Source: Knoellia sp031844405 (lineage in GTDB: Bacteria; Actinomycetota; Actinomycetes; Actinomycetales; Dermatophilaceae). From it: a stretch of 64,000 nucleotides of DNA. Below the pieces are notes generated by a model. It was given only the letters and a program-made list of their open reading frames with translations. It made no database searches and had not been told where the DNA came from. This document shows positions 55,269-63,282 of this stretch, one piece after another. Position 1 is the stretch's first letter. The number at the start of each line of letters is the position of its first letter. Made by a program: the position numbers and the translations under genes. The DNA lies in NCBI GenBank assembly GCA_031844405.1, contig JAUZVC010000003.1, positions 558,001 to 622,000 on the forward strand, read 5' to 3'.

Positions 55269-56291
55269 TCAGGCGTTGATCTCCTGCTTCTCGTCCCGCT
55301 TGGTCTTCCAGAGGCTGGCGACCGTGGTGACACCGAGGATGACGACGATGGCGCCGAGCGAGACCGCGATCGGGATCTCCGGCACGTCGAAGTGCTCGCC
55401 GCCGTTGATGAACGGCAGCTCGTTCTCGTGCAGGGCGTGCAGGATGAGCTTGACGCCGATGAAGGCGAGCAGGACCGACAGGCCGAGGCTGAGGTAGACG
55501 AGCTTCTGCAGCAGGCCACCGAGCAGGAAGTAGAGCTGGCGCAGACCCATGAGCGCGAAGAGGTTCGCGGTGAGGACGAGGTAGGGCTCCTTGGTGAGGC
55601 CGTAGATCGCCGGGATGGAGTCGAGTGCGAAGAGCAGGTCGGTCGTGCCGAGCGCGAGGACGACGATGAAGAGCGGCGTGACGACCCGCTTGGCGTTCTC
55701 CCTGACGAGGAGCTTGGTGCTCCACTCCTTCGTCGACGGCAGGGTCTTCTCGACCCACTTCATGAAGCGGTTCTCCTCGTACTCCTCGTCGTCGCTCTCA
55801 CCCTCGGTCGCGAGCTTGACCGCGGTGTAGATGAGGAACGCGCCGAAGATGTAGAAGACCCACGAGAAGTTGTTGATCGCCGCGGCGCCGAGCCAGATGA
55901 AGATGCCGCGCAGGACGATCGCGATGATGATGCCCCACATGAGGGCCGTCTGCTGGAACTTCTCGGGCACGGCGAACTTGGCCATGATGAGCAGGAAGAT
56001 GAAGAGGTTGTCGACGGAGAGCGAGTACTCCGTCAGCCAGCCTGCATAGAACTCACCGGCGAGCTGGCTCCCGTGGCTGACCCACACCCAGATGCCGAAG
56101 ACCACCGCGGCGCCGATGTAGAACGACAGCGCGCCGACGAGCTCCTTGGTCGAGGGGCGGTGCGGGTTGCGCGCGATCATGATGACGTCGAACAGGAGGA
56201 CGGCGGCGGCCACACCGATGGTGAGGAACCACTGCCAGGTGGCGACGTTCATCGACGGCGTCGCAGCCGCGAGTGTGCTGAGGGTGTGCAA
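55269..56291 (-). CDS. TerC-family membrane protein (probable Mn2+ exporter)
   Basis: 340 residues, about nine membrane helices. TerC marks: AGWLTEYSLSVDNLFIFLLIMAKF (~84-107) and ALGTTDLLFALDSIPAIYGLTKEPYLVLTANLFALMGLRQLYFLL. Acidic residues in these helices could bind metal. Family members (Alx, MntP-like function) export Mn2+ and act on metal loading of secreted proteins. The start is a TTG with GGAAGG 8 bases upstream; an ATG 13 codons later is an alternative. A yybP-ykoY-like leader precedes it, which supports Mn2+ control. Confidence 0.9.
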   Translation of the reverse strand: MHTLSTLAAATPSMNVATWQWFLTIGVAAAVLLFDVIMIARNPHRPSTKELVGALSFYIGAAVVFGIWVWVSHGSQLAGEFYAGWLTEYSLSVDNLFIFLLIMAKFAVPEKFQQTALMWGIIIAIVLRGIFIWLGAAAINNFSWVFYIFGAFLIYTAVKLATEGESDDEEYEENRFMKWVEKTLPSTKEWSTKLLVRENAKRVVTPLFIVVLALGTTDLLFALDSIPAIYGLTKEPYLVLTANLFALMGLRQLYFLLGGLLQKLVYLSLGLSVLLAFIGVKLILHALHENELPFINGGEHFDVPEIPIAVSLGAIVVILGVTTVASLWKTKRDEKQEINA

Positions 56292-56309
56292 GTGCGGAAC
56301 CTTCCGAGG

Positions 56310-56425
56310 GTCGGGTGCGTCTCCCGGAGGTCTCTCCCGCCCTGGGCAGGACCGGATCCCCGGGCCGGATCGTGAGGGCCGTGATGACGAGGAGTCCGCG
56401 CCGGGGATACTCCCCTCCGCTGATC
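56310..56425 (-). promoter_or_regulatory. Probable yybP-ykoY (Mn2+) riboswitch upstream of terC
   Basis: On the - strand the leader holds GGGGAGTA (56415-56408), the L1 signature of this class, followed ~60-80 bases later by CGGGAGAGACCTCCGGG (~56338-56322), which fits the L3 loop (GAGAGAC-type). The order, spacing and TerC gene downstream match the class. Boundaries are approximate. Confidence 0.7.
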
Positions 56426-56472
56426 AGGATTCTCTCACGGCTTCGCTCGTGAGATGAATCCTGACCACCGCA

Positions 56473-56649
56473 GTGGGCCCGCCCTCCGCTGAGCATGCGC
56501 AGAGCGCATCGCGACACATCGTCCAAGCGGCGTGGACCCGCCCTCCGCTGGTGACGTGCGCTGGGAGCCGGAGGGTTCGGGTCGCCGCTGGCTGGTTCTG
56601 GCGGCGGGTCCCACGCTCTGCGTGGGCGCGTGGAGCGCGCTCAGCGCGC
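56473..56649. repeat. Cluster of hairpins and direct repeats upstream of the hydrolase
   Basis: Hairpins: ATGCGC-AGA-GCGCAT (56495-56509), CCCACGC-TCT-GCGTGGG (56610-56626) and GCGCGC-TCA-GCGCGC (56635-56649). A 19-base direct repeat (GTGG, G or A, then CCCGCCCTCCGCTG) occurs at 56473-56491 and 56532-56550. The cluster fills the gap between the TerC leader and the hydrolase promoter; no protein gene is seen there. Confidence 0.6.
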
Positions 56650-56705
56650 GCAGCGCGGATGGATGGCGGCGACCCGACACCCTCGGGCGACCTCGACGGG
56701 CGCAC

Positions 56706-56717
56706 TACGCTGCGACC
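56706..56717 (+). promoter_or_regulatory. Leaderless promoter of the alpha/beta hydrolase
   Basis: TACGCT (56706-56711), six bases, then GTG. Confidence 0.5.
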
Positions 56718-57545
56718 GTGCCCACTCGCCGCTCAGTGCTGCTCGGCGCGGCGGCGCTCTCCCTCGGCGCGTGTGCGGACCCCGACACCTCCACCAGCAC
56801 GCAGGAGCAGACGACCATGCGCATTGCTTACGGCGACGATGCGTCGCAGTTCGGCGAGCTCACCCGGCCCGCGGGCACCAGCCGGGGCGTCGTGGTCGTC
56901 ATCCACGGCGGCTTCTGGAAGGCGGAGTACGACCTCGAGCTCGGCCGCCCCCTCGCCCGGTCGCTCGCCGAGCGGGGCTGGACGGCGTGGAACATCGAGT
57001 ACCGGCGCGTCGGGATCGGCGGTGGTGCCCCGGCGACCTTCGACGACGTCCACGCCGCCATCGAACGGCTCGGCGGAGTCGAAGGGGTCGACACCTCGAC
57101 CGTGCTCACCCTCGGGCACTCGGCCGGTGGGCACCTCGCGGTGTGGGCTGCCGGACGCCAGCGGTATGCCGGGTGGCAGGACGCGCGCGTCCGCGTCACG
57201 GGGGCGCTGTCCCAGGCCGGAGTCCTCGACCTCGTCGCCGCCGACCGTGACGACCTCGGGTCGGGCGCGGTGCCGGCCCTCCTCGGCCACGCACCCAGCG
57301 CGGAGGACGTGGCGTTCGACCCAAGGCAACAGCTCCCGCTCGACGTGCCCGTGCGGTGCGTCCACGGGAAGGCGGACGACATCGTCCCGCCGTCGCAGTC
57401 GAGCGACTACGTCGAGGCAGCCACCGCGGCGGGCGCCGACGCGGCCGTCGAGCTCGTCGACGGCGACCACTTCGTCGTCATCGACGTCGAGTCATCGGCG
57501 TGGACGCGTCAGCTCGAGCTGCTCGACGGGCTCTCGGGTCGCTGA
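56718..57545 (+). CDS. Secreted alpha/beta hydrolase lipoprotein
   Basis: 275 residues. Signal with Arg pair and lipobox LSLGAC (Cys ~19). The hydrolase domain has oxyanion loop HGGFW (~64-68), nucleophile elbow GHSAGGHLA (~136-144), acid in HGKADDIVPP and catalytic His in DGDHFVVID. This resembles the BD-FAE/kynurenine formamidase-like esterases with the HGGFW motif. Substrate unknown. Its 3' end overlaps the broken YjbR gene on the other strand by 37 bases. Confidence 0.87.
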   Translation: MPTRRSVLLGAAALSLGACADPDTSTSTQEQTTMRIAYGDDASQFGELTRPAGTSRGVVVVIHGGFWKAEYDLELGRPLARSLAERGWTAWNIEYRRVGIGGGAPATFDDVHAAIERLGGVEGVDTSTVLTLGHSAGGHLAVWAAGRQRYAGWQDARVRVTGALSQAGVLDLVAADRDDLGSGAVPALLGHAPSAEDVAFDPRQQLPLDVPVRCVHGKADDIVPPSQSSDYVEAATAAGADAAVELVDGDHFVVIDVESSAWTRQLELLDGLSGR

Positions 57546-57865
57546 CGGCGCGGGAGCGTGGCGACGACGAGCGCGTAGGACGTGTCGACCGCCTCCCGCA
57601 GGGCCTCGTCGGGGATCGCACCGCCGAGGGCGAGCGTGTTCCAGCCGTGCCGCCCGATGTAGGCCATGACGGCCGCGTCGTCGGGGAACTCCGCCAGCCA
57701 CTCGTCGGCCTCGGCCCGGGTGCCGAGCTTGACCCCGACCCCCTCGGACCCGAGGAACGCGAAGATCTTGTCGCCGACCTTGGCGACGTCGTCGCCCTCC
57801 CACGGCTGGTCGGCCTACGCGCCGGGCTTGGCCAGGGCGTAGGCGGTCAGCTCCTCTGGCGTCAC
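57509..57865 (-). pseudogene. MmcQ/YjbR-family gene interrupted by an in-frame amber codon
   Basis: Reading from GTG at 57865 gives MTPEELTAYALAKPGA, then TAG at 57817-57815, then a continuous frame: ADQPWEGDDVAKVGDKIFAFLG, later HGWNTLALGGAIPDEAL, to TGA. This is a full-length YjbR (DUF419) protein of ~118 residues apart from the stop. The family normally has an acidic residue there, so a single GAG-to-TAG change explains it. GGAGG still stands 5 bases before the GTG and no other damage is seen: either a recent nonsense mutation or a sequencing error. No good restart codon follows closely. Confidence 0.8.
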
Positions 57866-57911
57866 GCGCTCCTCCGGCCGAGAGCGGGCGCGACGGTCGT
57901 GTTCTTCAATG

Positions 57912-60026
57912 TCATCGCGTGGCCTCGCTCATCTGCCGGAGCTCCTTCTTGAGGTCGCCCAGCTCGTCGCGCAGACGGGCCGCGAGCTCGAAGTGGAGGT
58001 CGGCGGCGGCCTGGTGCATCTGGGTCGTCAGCTCCTGGATGAGGTTGGCGAGATCGCCCGCCGCCATGCCCGCGAGCCGGTCGGTGCCGACCGTGACGGC
58101 GTCGGCGGCCAGGGCGCCACGACCACCGCGACCACCGTCGGACTTGCCGCGCGACCGAGACCGTCCGGAGCCGAGGAGGGCCTCGGTGTCGGCGTCCTCG
58201 CGCTCGAGCATGTCGGTGATGTCGGCGATCTTCTTGCGGAGCGGCTGCGGGTCGATGCCGCGTTCCTTGTTGTAGGCGATCTGCTTCTCACGACGCCGCG
58301 ACGTCTCGTCGACAGCCTCGGCCATCGACGGGGTGATCTTGTCGGCATACATGTGCACTTGGCCCGACACGTTGCGCGCGGCACGGCCGATCGTCTGGAT
58401 GAGCGAGCGGGCCGAGCGGAGGAAGCCCTCCTTGTCGGCGTCGAGGATCGAGACGAGCGAGACCTCGGGCAGGTCGAGTCCCTCACGGAGCAGGTTGATG
58501 CCGACGAGGACGTCGTACTCACCCATCCGCAGCTCGCGGAGCAGCTCGACGCGGCGGAGGGTGTCGATGTCGGAGTGGAGGTAGCGGACCCGCACCCCCT
58601 TGTCGAGGAGGTAGTCGGTGAGGTCCTCGGCCATCTTCTTCGTCAGCGTCGTGACGAGGACGCGCTCGTCCCTGGCGGCCCGCTCGTTGATCTCGTGGAG
58701 CAGGTCGTCGATCTGCCCCTTCGTCGGCTTGAGCACGATCTCGGGGTCGACGAGACCCGTCGGGCGGATGATCTGCTCGACGACGCCGTCGGCCTGGGCC
58801 AGCTCGTAGTTGCCCGGCGTCGCGGAGAGGTAGACGGTCTGCCCGATGCGCTCGAGGAACTCCTCCCACTTGAGCGGGCGGTTGTCCATCGCCGACGGCA
58901 GCCGGAAACCGTGGTCGACGAGGGTGCGCTTGCGCGACATGTCGCCCTCGTACATCGCCCCGATCTGCGGCACGGTGACGTGCGACTCGTCGAGGACGAG
59001 GAGGAAGTCCTCGGGGAAGTAGTCGAGGAGGCAGTTGGGCGCCGAGCCGGCGGTGCGGCCGTCGAGGTGCATCGAGTAGTTCTCGATGCCGGAGCACGAG
59101 CCGACCTGCCGCATCATCTCGATGTCGTAGGTGGTGCGCATGCGCAGCCGCTGGGCCTCGAGCATCTTGCCCTGGCTCTCGAACGTCCTCAGCTGCTCCT
59201 CGAGCTCGTGCTCGATGCCCGCGATGGCACGCTCCATCCGCTCGGTGCCGGCGACGTAGTGCGACGCGGGGAAGACGTACATCTCCGTCTCCTCGCGCAC
59301 GACCTCGCCGGTGAGCGGGTGCAGCGTGTAGATCTTGTCGACCTCGTCGCCGAAGAACTCGATGCGGACCGCGAGCTCCTCGTACATGGGGATGATCTCG
59401 ACGGTGTCCCCGCGCACGCGGAAGGTGCCGCGGGTGAAGGCGAGGTCGTTGCGCGTGTACTGCATCTGGACGAACCGCCGCAGCAGCTCGTCGCGGTCGA
59501 GCTCGTCGCCGATGCGCAGCTGCACCATCTTGTCGACGTACTCCTGCGGCGTGCCGAGGCCGTAGATGCAGGACACGGACGCGACGACGATGACGTCGCG
59601 GCGGGTGAGCAGCGAGTTGGTCGCCGAGTGCCGCAGCCGCTCGACCTCGTCGTTGATCGAGGAGTCCTTCTCGATGTAGGTGTCCGTCTGCGGGACGTAG
59701 GCCTCGGGCTGGTAGTAGTCGTAGTAGCTGACGAAGTACTCGACGGCGTTGTGCGGAAGCAGCTCACGGAACTCGTTCGCGAGCTGCGCCGCGAGGGTCT
59801 TGTTGGGCGCCATGACGAGCGTCGGCCGCTGCACCTGTTCGACGAGCCACGCCGTCGTCGCCGACTTGCCGGTGCCGGTGGCGCCGAGGAGCACGACGTT
59901 CTGCTCGCCGCGGTTGACGCGCTCGGCGAGGTCCTTGATCGCGGCCGGCTGGTCACCGGCCGGCTCGAACTCGGAGACGACCTTGAACGGCGCGACCGTG
60001 CGCTTGAGGTCGGTGGTGGGACGCAT
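57912..60026 (-). CDS. uvrB: UvrB, excinuclease ABC subunit B
   Basis: 704 residues. Walker A LLGATGTGKSATTAW (~46-60), the beta-hairpin region YYDYYQPEAYVP, helicase motif LVLDESHV, ATPGNYEL, GINLLREGLDLPEVSLVSILDADKEGFLRS, IGRAARN and a C-terminal UVR domain (ELTTQMHQAAADLHFELAARLRDEL) for UvrC contact. Between them an Arg/Gly/Ser-rich stretch (SGRSRSRGKSDGGRGGRG). Length and motifs normal. ATG with TACCGT six bases upstream, probably leaderless. Confidence 0.97.
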   Translation of the reverse strand: MRPTTDLKRTVAPFKVVSEFEPAGDQPAAIKDLAERVNRGEQNVVLLGATGTGKSATTAWLVEQVQRPTLVMAPNKTLAAQLANEFRELLPHNAVEYFVSYYDYYQPEAYVPQTDTYIEKDSSINDEVERLRHSATNSLLTRRDVIVVASVSCIYGLGTPQEYVDKMVQLRIGDELDRDELLRRFVQMQYTRNDLAFTRGTFRVRGDTVEIIPMYEELAVRIEFFGDEVDKIYTLHPLTGEVVREETEMYVFPASHYVAGTERMERAIAGIEHELEEQLRTFESQGKMLEAQRLRMRTTYDIEMMRQVGSCSGIENYSMHLDGRTAGSAPNCLLDYFPEDFLLVLDESHVTVPQIGAMYEGDMSRKRTLVDHGFRLPSAMDNRPLKWEEFLERIGQTVYLSATPGNYELAQADGVVEQIIRPTGLVDPEIVLKPTKGQIDDLLHEINERAARDERVLVTTLTKKMAEDLTDYLLDKGVRVRYLHSDIDTLRRVELLRELRMGEYDVLVGINLLREGLDLPEVSLVSILDADKEGFLRSARSLIQTIGRAARNVSGQVHMYADKITPSMAEAVDETSRRREKQIAYNKERGIDPQPLRKKIADITDMLEREDADTEALLGSGRSRSRGKSDGGRGGRGALAADAVTVGTDRLAGMAAGDLANLIQELTTQMHQAAADLHFELAARLRDELGDLKKELRQMSEATR

Positions 60027-60038
60027 ACCCCCACGGTA
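60027..60038 (-). promoter_or_regulatory. Leaderless promoter of uvrB
   Basis: TACCGT on the - strand, six bases, then ATG. The hexamer is formed by one copy of the iterated word (CGGCATACCGT on the - strand). Confidence 0.5.
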
Positions 60039-60063
60039 TGCCGTGCCACCGACAGGGCGGACG

Positions 60064-62079
60064 TCAGCGCGGTGTGAGGGTCACCAGCGTCACCGAGTGC
60101 TTGGGCAAGCTCAGTGCCACCGCGCCCGTCCCCGGGACGGAGACGACCTCGCGCGACGAGGTCACCTCGCTCGGGTGCGACGGCGCGTTGTGGCTCTCGA
60201 ACGACTCACGACCGGGATCGGTGTTGGCGCCGACGACCCGCACCACCTCGACGTCCCCGGAGCGGTGGAAACCCGGGGCCACGAGCTGGGCCGGGAGGTC
60301 ACGCGCGGGGTCACGATTGACGACGAGCACGCGCAGGCGTCCGTCCGCCCCCCTGCTCGCCGTCGTCGCGAGAGCCGGGTAGGACGAACCGAGTGCCGTC
60401 GGCGCGGTCGCCACGACGGGGTTCTCGTGGACCTCGTGACCCACGACGGACCCCCGCGCCTCGACCATCGGGCTCAGGGCCGAGCGCAGGACGCGCTCGG
60501 AGGTCTCGACGAAGCCCGGCGCGCCACCGAGGACGGCGCGCAGGCCGCCCGCGTTCTCGGAGACGAGCGTGTTGCCCTCGGCCCACGGCACGCCCAGGTC
60601 GGCCAGCCGTGCCCACTGGGAGCCCATGTAGGTCACGTGAGACATCGCGGTGTTCCAGCTGGGGTAGGCCGCGATGTCGCCGGCACCGAAGAAGAGCGCC
60701 CCGAACTCGGTCGTCGTGAGGTAGCCCGCGGACCCGACCGCGTCCTCCACCTCGCTGGCGTAGTGGCGCAGGGTCTGCGTCGCGGCGGCCTCGCCGAGCA
60801 TGTGCCAGTCGTGCAGCGTCCGGGCCGTGTCGACGGTCGAACCGAACTGCCGGCCGAAGTTCGTGTAGGGGTGGACGACGAGGCAGTCGAGCGCGCCCGC
60901 GTCCCCGCTGCTCGCGAGGAGGTCGGGCAGGCTCTCGCCGCCCAGGCCGGTGTCCGTGGTGATGGGAGCCCAGGTGGCGCAGACGTCGATGCCCGGGTCG
61001 GCCGCCTTCATCGCGCGCTGGAACTCGACGAACCCCGCGTGCCGGCCCGAGGTGTAGTCCGCGTCGACGACCGCTCCCGACCGCGGCACGGCACCGTGCG
61101 TCCCGTCACCGAACGTCACCACGCCCGTGGCGTCGTCGATCGTGTAGACCCGGGCATCGGCGGGCGACATGGTGAGGCTGGCGACCTCGGCCCACTCGAC
61201 CCCGTCGACCCGGACCGTCTGGCTGTCGGCGGCGACCGGCGGGTAGGGCACCGACATCCGCTGCGCCGGGGCACCGTTGCTCGTCACGGTGGGCCGGAAG
61301 TCGCACCCGCGGCCGAGCCGCTGGTCCCGCTGGACCTCGCTCCCGCCGTAGGCGTACTGCCGCATGGCAACGCCCGCGTCGGCGCTCATCCAGTAGCGCT
61401 GGTCGCCGCGGTCGTGCTCGTTGCCGATCTCCCAGCGGGTCACGCCCCACGGGGCGACACGACCGTTGGCCGCCCGCACGTCCGCCCAGGCCACGCCGCC
61501 TCGCGGGTTCGTCCCCACGGGCGCGTTCATGTACTCGACCCAGTCCGCCGCCGACGCGGGGTCGTTCCTCACGAACGGCGTCATGATCGACGCCTCGGCG
61601 CCGGCAGCGGTGACGAACTCCATGTGCTCGTCCGGCCCGTAGTCGCTGTCCCTCGGCGCCGCCCTGCCGGGCCGTCCGTCGGTCTGGCAGCCCCGCTGGT
61701 CGGTGGGGCCGACGGCCCGCTTCCAGTCGAAGAACGTCGCCGGCGTCCCGCCCGGGTAGCGCACGACGTTGATGCCGGCCCGCGCGGTGCTCGCCACGAC
61801 TCGTGGGTCGGGGGCGTCGGCGTCGGTGTCCCACAAGCCGTTCGCGCCGTCGAACCACTTGTCGTTGTTGACCCCGGTGAGCATCGGCGACAGGGCTGGG
61901 CCGGTGTCGTCGGCCCGCACGAGCACGACCGTGTCGTCGGTCGCGGGCGTGGACGAGGCCGCTCCTCCACCCTCCGCGAGTGCCGGCGCCTGCGCGACAC
62001 CGAGCGCACCCGTGAGGGCGACGACCGCGGCGAGGGCGCTCCGCCTCAGGGGACGAGGACGACGAACGGGAGTTGCCAC
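60064..62079 (-). CDS. Secreted clan GH-A glycoside hydrolase (GH51-like)
   Basis: 671 residues. Signal peptide ~1-36, then a TIM-barrel glycosidase resembling alpha-L-arabinofuranosidases. NVVRYPGGTPATFFDWKRAVGP (~102-123) is the usual start of the barrel; the acid/base Glu is in RWEIGNEHD (~215-223) and the probable nucleophile in TTTEFGALFFG. A beta-sandwich C-terminus follows (VVNRDPARDLPAQL ... VALSLPKHSVTLVTL). Exact family and substrate not certain. AAAGGAG is 6 bases before the GTG, and a LacI-type operator lies upstream. Confidence 0.8.
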   Translation of the reverse strand: MATPVRRPRPLRRSALAAVVALTGALGVAQAPALAEGGGAASSTPATDDTVVLVRADDTGPALSPMLTGVNNDKWFDGANGLWDTDADAPDPRVVASTARAGINVVRYPGGTPATFFDWKRAVGPTDQRGCQTDGRPGRAAPRDSDYGPDEHMEFVTAAGAEASIMTPFVRNDPASAADWVEYMNAPVGTNPRGGVAWADVRAANGRVAPWGVTRWEIGNEHDRGDQRYWMSADAGVAMRQYAYGGSEVQRDQRLGRGCDFRPTVTSNGAPAQRMSVPYPPVAADSQTVRVDGVEWAEVASLTMSPADARVYTIDDATGVVTFGDGTHGAVPRSGAVVDADYTSGRHAGFVEFQRAMKAADPGIDVCATWAPITTDTGLGGESLPDLLASSGDAGALDCLVVHPYTNFGRQFGSTVDTARTLHDWHMLGEAAATQTLRHYASEVEDAVGSAGYLTTTEFGALFFGAGDIAAYPSWNTAMSHVTYMGSQWARLADLGVPWAEGNTLVSENAGGLRAVLGGAPGFVETSERVLRSALSPMVEARGSVVGHEVHENPVVATAPTALGSSYPALATTASRGADGRLRVLVVNRDPARDLPAQLVAPGFHRSGDVEVVRVVGANTDPGRESFESHNAPSHPSEVTSSREVVSVPGTGAVALSLPKHSVTLVTLTPR

Positions 62080-62115
62080 GACGATCTCCTTTGACCGGGA
62101 CAGGCGGAGCTCTCA

Positions 62116-62134
62116 GTTGTACATCGTTGTAAAC
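62116..62134. promoter_or_regulatory. LacI-type operator upstream of the glycosidase
   Basis: GTTGTACATCGTTGTAAAC, an imperfect palindrome centred on CG, 37-55 bases before the glycosidase start. The form matches operators of LacI-family sugar regulators. No LacI gene is in the window. Confidence 0.55.
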
Positions 62135-62232
62135 GGTGTGGCAAGGGGTGCTCACGCCCGCAACGTCCGGCGGGGTGACGGCATACCGACCACAGTTGCG
62201 GACGCAAGGGGCAGGTGCGGGAGGATGGTCAG

Positions 62233-63282
62233 GTGACCCTCACCGCCCTCCCCGCACCCCGCACCCCCGACCCTCGATCGGCCCCCGGCCTGCGCTGGGG
62301 CGTCCTCGGCCCCGGCTACATCGCCCGTGAGATGGCGGCGGCCCTGCGCGCCGAGACGAACCAGGTCCTCCAGGCCGTCGCCTCGCGGGACGCAGGCCGG
62401 GCACGGGCGTTCGCGGACGACTTCGGGGTGCACACGGCATACGGGTCCTACGAGGAGCTCGTGGCCGACCCGGACGTCGACATCGTCTACGTCGCCACGC
62501 CGCACTCCGAGCACCACGCGCAGGCGATGCTCGCCCTCGGCGCGGGCAAGCCGGTCCTCGTCGAGAAGGCCTTCACCCGCAACGCCGCCGAGGCGCGCGA
62601 CGTGCTCGAGACCGCCGCCGAGAGAGGTCTGCTCGCGCTCGAGGCGATGTGGACGCGCTTCCTCCCCGGCGTCGACGTCGTGCGCCAGTGCCTCGAGCAA
62701 GGACTCCTCGGCGAGGTCGAGAACGTCTTCGCCGACCACGGCCAGCCGCTCTACCCCAACGGCCCGCAGCGGCTGTCCGACCCGGCCCTCGCCGGCGGAG
62801 CCCTGCTCGACCTCGGCATCTACCCGACGTCGTTCGCCTCGTTCGCGCTCGGCGGCATCGAGTCGGTCACCGCCAGCGGACGCCTCACCGACGAGGGGGT
62901 CGACGCCGAGGAGACGATCCTCGTCACCGGCCGCAACGGCGGGCGCGGCCTGCTCCACGCGACGATGACCTCGCGCACGCCGACGACGGCGAGCATCAAC
63001 GGCACCGAGGGCCGGCTCGAGCTCGGCGACCCCGACGACCCGAACAACCGCTGGTACGCCCCCTCGCGGGTCCGCTTCGTCTCCCGCGACGCGGGCACGG
63101 AGGTCTCGTGGGAGCCCGAGAACCGCACCCACGGGTTGCACTTCGAGGCTTGCGAGGCCGCGCGGCTCGTCGACGCCGGCGAGACCGAGAGCCCACTCCT
63201 GCCGGCGGCTGAGACGCTGCGCATCATGGAGGTCCTCGACGAGGTCCGCGCGCAGGTGGGGGTGCGCTACCCCGGCGAGTGA
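62233..63282 (+). CDS. Gfo/Idh/MocA-family oxidoreductase
   Basis: 349 residues. N-terminal Rossmann domain with RWGVLGPGYIAREMAAAL (~21-38) and VYVATPHSEHHAQAMLALGAGKPVLVEKAFT (~79-109; the EKAF/EKP motif holds the catalytic-type Lys), then the alpha/beta substrate domain with LLDLGIYPTSFASF. Acts on sugars or related cyclic polyols with NAD(P). GTG preceded by GGGAGG; an in-frame GTG six codons upstream lies outside the ideal spacing. Divergent from the glycosidase, so a joint sugar pathway is possible. Confidence 0.9.
   Translation: MTLTALPAPRTPDPRSAPGLRWGVLGPGYIAREMAAALRAETNQVLQAVASRDAGRARAFADDFGVHTAYGSYEELVADPDVDIVYVATPHSEHHAQAMLALGAGKPVLVEKAFTRNAAEARDVLETAAERGLLALEAMWTRFLPGVDVVRQCLEQGLLGEVENVFADHGQPLYPNGPQRLSDPALAGGALLDLGIYPTSFASFALGGIESVTASGRLTDEGVDAEETILVTGRNGGRGLLHATMTSRTPTTASINGTEGRLELGDPDDPNNRWYAPSRVRFVSRDAGTEVSWEPENRTHGLHFEACEAARLVDAGETESPLLPAAETLRIMEVLDEVRAQVGVRYPGE

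Noticed and set aside
56473..56649. CRISPR-like or integron attC array
   Set aside because: Repeats are too few, unequal and unspaced, and no cas or integrase genes are present.
57492..57803. Arg-rich 103-codon - strand frame over the YjbR region
   Set aside because: It is a different frame from the one giving YjbR motifs; the true frame is interrupted by TAG.
57815..57817. Amber codon as selenocysteine-like or pyrrolysine recoding
   Set aside because: No recoding element or reason in this family; a single GAG-to-TAG change or an error is simpler.
57909..60077. 722-codon + strand frame opposite uvrB
   Set aside because: Shadow of uvrB, without motifs.
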